Source: Gluconobacter oxydans (GTDB lineage Bacteria > Pseudomonadota > Alphaproteobacteria > Acetobacterales > Acetobacteraceae). From it: a DNA stretch of 64,000 nt. Under the pieces are notes generated by a model. The model was given only the letters and a program-made list of their open reading frames with translations, had not been told where the DNA came from and did no database searches. The stretch lies in NCBI RefSeq assembly GCF_006539685.1, contig NZ_BJNM01000001.1, positions 62,001-126,000 on the forward strand. The letters are read 5' to 3'. Shown here piece by piece: positions 61,724 through 64,000 of the stretch; position 1 is the first letter of the stretch, and the number at the start of each line of letters is the position of its first letter. Made by a program: the position numbers and the translations under genes.

Positions 61724-62883
61724 GCCGGTTTGTGCGTTTTCTGGTCTGTGGGGTGGCGCTGTGTGCTCTGTCGCGTGCGCGGGCAGCGGATGCGCCGGGC
61801 TGGATGCAGCCGCTGACGCTTGGGGCCGAGGCGCGGGACGGCGAGCATCTCCAGACCGCATTGGTGCGGCAGGGGACGCTGCATGACACGGTATCGGCAC
61901 TGGCGCGGGTGAGCGCGGATCTGTCGCGGACGGTCGTGATCCGCACGAGCGGGGACGGGAAAGTCACGGCGGTGCGGGTGACACCGGGGCAGACTGTGGT
62001 GCCCGGGCAGGCGCTCATTGATTACACGGATCATTCCCTTCACGTGCTGCATCTTCAGCTTGAGCAGGACGAGGCGGCTCTGGCCTCGGCGAAGGCGACG
62101 CTGGGGGAGGCCGAACTGTCGTACCGGCGCGGGCAGTCGCTGGTGGGCAGTACGGTATCGGCCGGGGAAGTAAGGCGGCGTCAGGCGGCGGTGCAGCAGG
62201 CGCGTAGTACGGTCGTGGCGCGGGAAGCAGATATCGGGCTGATCCAGCATCGGCTGACGGAGGAGTTCACCTCCGTGACGGAAAAGATTGTGCAGGATGA
62301 GGCGTCCACGCTGATTTCGCCGGTGCGGGGTGTCGTGCAGTCCATTCAGACCTCCGTGGCGTCGGATGTGACGCCGGGGCAGCCTGTGGCGACGGTCGTG
62401 GATCTGTCGGGCGTATGGATTGTCGCGGATCTGCGGCCGGATGAGGTGTCGCGGCTGGTGCCCGGTGGCGTTGTGACGGTTCGTCCGTCGGGGAATGCGC
62501 GGGCCGAGCCGTTCCGGGCGAAGATTACGACGATTGATGGTGTGGCCGATCCGGTGACGGGGCTGGTGCGGGTGGTGTGTGTCGTGGACCGGCCGGTGGC
62601 GTTCCTGCGGCCGGGGATCATGCTGGATGCGGCGCTTGAAACCAGCGAGGCCGTGGACGGCATGATCGTGCCATCAAATGCGGTGCAGACGATCGAGGGG
62701 CATGACCTTGTCTATGTGCAGACGGCCGAAGGGCAGTATGCGCCGCGCGAGGTCCGGGTGCGGCTGGCGACGGATGAGAGTGTCGTCGTGCAGGGCAATC
62801 TGAAGGCGGGAGATGCTGTGGTGACGGAGGGCAGTTTTGCCCTGAAATCCATGTCGCTCGTCAGCGGGCTGGATACGGACTGA
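61720..62883 (+). CDS. RND efflux periplasmic adaptor (HlyD/CusB family)
   Basis: The 387-residue membrane-fusion protein has a signal peptide (FLVCGVALCALSRARAADA), a beta-barrel/lipoyl core (VIRTSGDGKVTAVRVTPGQTVVPGQALIDYT and LISPVRGVVQSIQTSVASDVTPGQPVATVVDLSGVWIVADL) and a coiled-coil hairpin between (about 105-180). The end has the membrane-proximal domain (VRLATDESVVVQGNLKAGDAVVTEGSFALKS). It links the TolC-type protein to the RND pump. Its ATG overlaps the preceding stop. Confidence 0.9.
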   Translation: MSRFVRFLVCGVALCALSRARAADAPGWMQPLTLGAEARDGEHLQTALVRQGTLHDTVSALARVSADLSRTVVIRTSGDGKVTAVRVTPGQTVVPGQALIDYTDHSLHVLHLQLEQDEAALASAKATLGEAELSYRRGQSLVGSTVSAGEVRRRQAAVQQARSTVVAREADIGLIQHRLTEEFTSVTEKIVQDEASTLISPVRGVVQSIQTSVASDVTPGQPVATVVDLSGVWIVADLRPDEVSRLVPGGVVTVRPSGNARAEPFRAKITTIDGVADPVTGLVRVVCVVDRPVAFLRPGIMLDAALETSEAVDGMIVPSNAVQTIEGHDLVYVQTAEGQYAPREVRVRLATDESVVVQGNLKAGDAVVTEGSFALKSMSLVSGLDTD

Positions 62884-62892
62884 CCGGGTTTC

Positions 62893-64000
62893 ATGCTGCA
62901 TTTTTTCCAGTCCAACCGTTTTGTCCTGCTGGGTCTGCTTGTTGCGCTGATGATCGGCGGGGTGATGACCGTGCCGGGACTGCCGGTCGAGCCGGTGCCG
63001 GATATTTCGCCCAAGCAGGTCATGGTTTCGGTGACTGCGCCGGGGCTGGCGACGGAAGAAGTCGAGAAGCTTATCACCTTTCCGGTTGAGGCGAGCCTGA
63101 CGGGGATTCCGGGTGTGACGGACCTGCGCTCCGTGTCGCGGACTGGGGTGTCGGCGGTTTATCTGCAGTTCGATGACGCGACGGATATCGATCTGGACCG
63201 GACGCGGGTTTCGGAGCGGTTGCAGGCGGCACGGGACAGCATCACCATGCCGGGTGTGAGCGTCTCGATGGGGCCGCTGGCGACGGGCATGGGCGAGATC
63301 ATGCAGTTGCAGATCCGTGGCGCCGGGCTCTCGCTGATGGAGCTGAACCGGCTCATGACCTGGACGGTCGTGCCGCAGTTGCGGCTGGTGCCGGGCGTTG
63401 TGGACGTCAACGTCAATGGCGGATCGGTCGAGACGTATCAGGTGGCGGTTGATCCGGCGCGGATGCGGACGTTCGGGGTTTCGATCAGCGAGATCGTGCA
63501 GGCTGTCGATACGAACAATGCGTCGTCCGGTGGCGGCTGGATTGCGCATCATGCCGAGCAGAACGTGGTTGTGGGCCGGGCGCTGGTAGGCAGTCTGGCG
63601 GATTTTGGCGCCATTCCCGTGAAGCTGGGAGCGGGCGGCCATGTGATCCGGCTGCGGGACATGGGGGTTGTGTCCGCCGGGCCGAGGACGCGGCTTGGGG
63701 CCGTGACGCGGGACGGGCAGGGTGAGGTGGTCATTGGCGTCGTGATGATGCAGACCGGGGCCAGCTCGAATGCGACGCTGGGTGCGATCGGGCGGGCTTT
63801 GCCGGCGATCCGGCAGTCCCTGCCGTCGGGTGTGACGCTGGAGCCTTATTACAGCCGGGCGACCCTGACGGGGCAGACCATCCATACGGTGAAGGAAAAC
63901 CTGCTGATCGGCGCGGGGCTGGTGCTGTTCGTGCTTGTCGTCGTGCTGGGGGACTGGCGGGCGGCGCTGGTGATCGTATCGGTCATTCCGGCGGCTCTGG
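62893..64000 (+). CDS. heavy-metal RND efflux pump CusA/CzcA family, partial
   Basis: The ATG at 62893 begins a frame that stays open to the window edge (369 codons seen of roughly 1030 expected). The N-terminus (MLHFFQSNRFVLLGLLVALM) is the first membrane helix, followed by PVEPVPDISPKQVMVSV, TEEVEKLITFPVEASLTGIPGVTDLRSVSRTG and TIHTVKENLLIGAGLVLFVLVVVLGDWRAALVI at the second helix. These are HME-RND features. It starts 10 bp after the adaptor gene. The metal-selective transmembrane residues lie beyond the edge, so copper, zinc or other specificity cannot be read here. Confidence 0.93.
   Translation, partial: MLHFFQSNRFVLLGLLVALMIGGVMTVPGLPVEPVPDISPKQVMVSVTAPGLATEEVEKLITFPVEASLTGIPGVTDLRSVSRTGVSAVYLQFDDATDIDLDRTRVSERLQAARDSITMPGVSVSMGPLATGMGEIMQLQIRGAGLSLMELNRLMTWTVVPQLRLVPGVVDVNVNGGSVETYQVAVDPARMRTFGVSISEIVQAVDTNNASSGGGWIAHHAEQNVVVGRALVGSLADFGAIPVKLGAGGHVIRLRDMGVVSAGPRTRLGAVTRDGQGEVVIGVVMMQTGASSNATLGAIGRALPAIRQSLPSGVTLEPYYSRATLTGQTIHTVKENLLIGAGLVLFVLVVVLGDWRAALVIVSVIPAAL

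Overview
The window looks like chromosomal DNA of an acetic acid bacterium (Acetobacteraceae), most likely Gluconobacter. The reasons are the moderately high GC content and strong GC bias at third codon positions, a three-component molybdenum aldehyde dehydrogenase with a triheme cytochrome subunit, a cytochrome bc1 operon beside a small c-type cytochrome, several TonB-dependent receptors, and alphaproteobacterial small families (TIGR02300, DUF3465). The genus is an inference from gene content; no rRNA is present to settle it.

The left part (about 1-17.4 kb) is housekeeping: a bactofilin, a DUF3465 protein, clpS-clpA, a D-alanyl-D-alanine carboxypeptidase, map-ggt, the SRP RNA (ffs), the conserved dnaX-ebfC-recR block with an SDR gene, a small TIGR02300/chorismate-lyase-like pair, then aroA-cmk-rpsA. 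From 17.6 to 25.1 kb three large glycosyltransferase genes follow one another and probably build a surface glycan. An M16 zinc protease, a small membrane protein, a GT4 glycosyltransferase and a GYF_2 protein come next (25.2-30.3 kb).

From 30.5 to 34.6 kb lies the aldehyde dehydrogenase operon (triheme cytochrome c, 2Fe-2S subunit, Mo subunit, minus strand). After a 474-bp intergenic region with a perfect 10-bp-arm palindrome, a plus-strand cluster encodes a FecCD/FecE/FecB-type importer, a GH20 hexosaminidase and a HAD phosphatase. A LacI-type regulator converges on it.

The stretch 42-47.2 kb holds a sulfur-stress module. Peroxiredoxin and ArsR/BigR-like regulator genes point left; a metallo-beta-lactamase hydrolase, a fused phosphatase-like/SQR-like oxidoreductase and a TauE exporter point right. 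The two arms share an intergenic palindrome. A membrane protein, an XRE-cupin regulator and a lone STN-domain protein follow. The bc1 operon (Rieske, cytochrome b, cytochrome c1, minus strand) is divergent from a monoheme cytochrome c.

The right end (52-64 kb) carries a truncated TetR, two divergent TonB-dependent receptors (one behind a near-consensus Zur box), a PAS-GGDEF-EAL protein, a PiuC-type dioxygenase with a Fur-like box, and a heavy-metal RND efflux operon that runs off the right edge. The metal-responsive sites and transport genes make this end look like a metal-homeostasis region. No CRISPR array, insertion sequence, prophage or tRNA was recognised.
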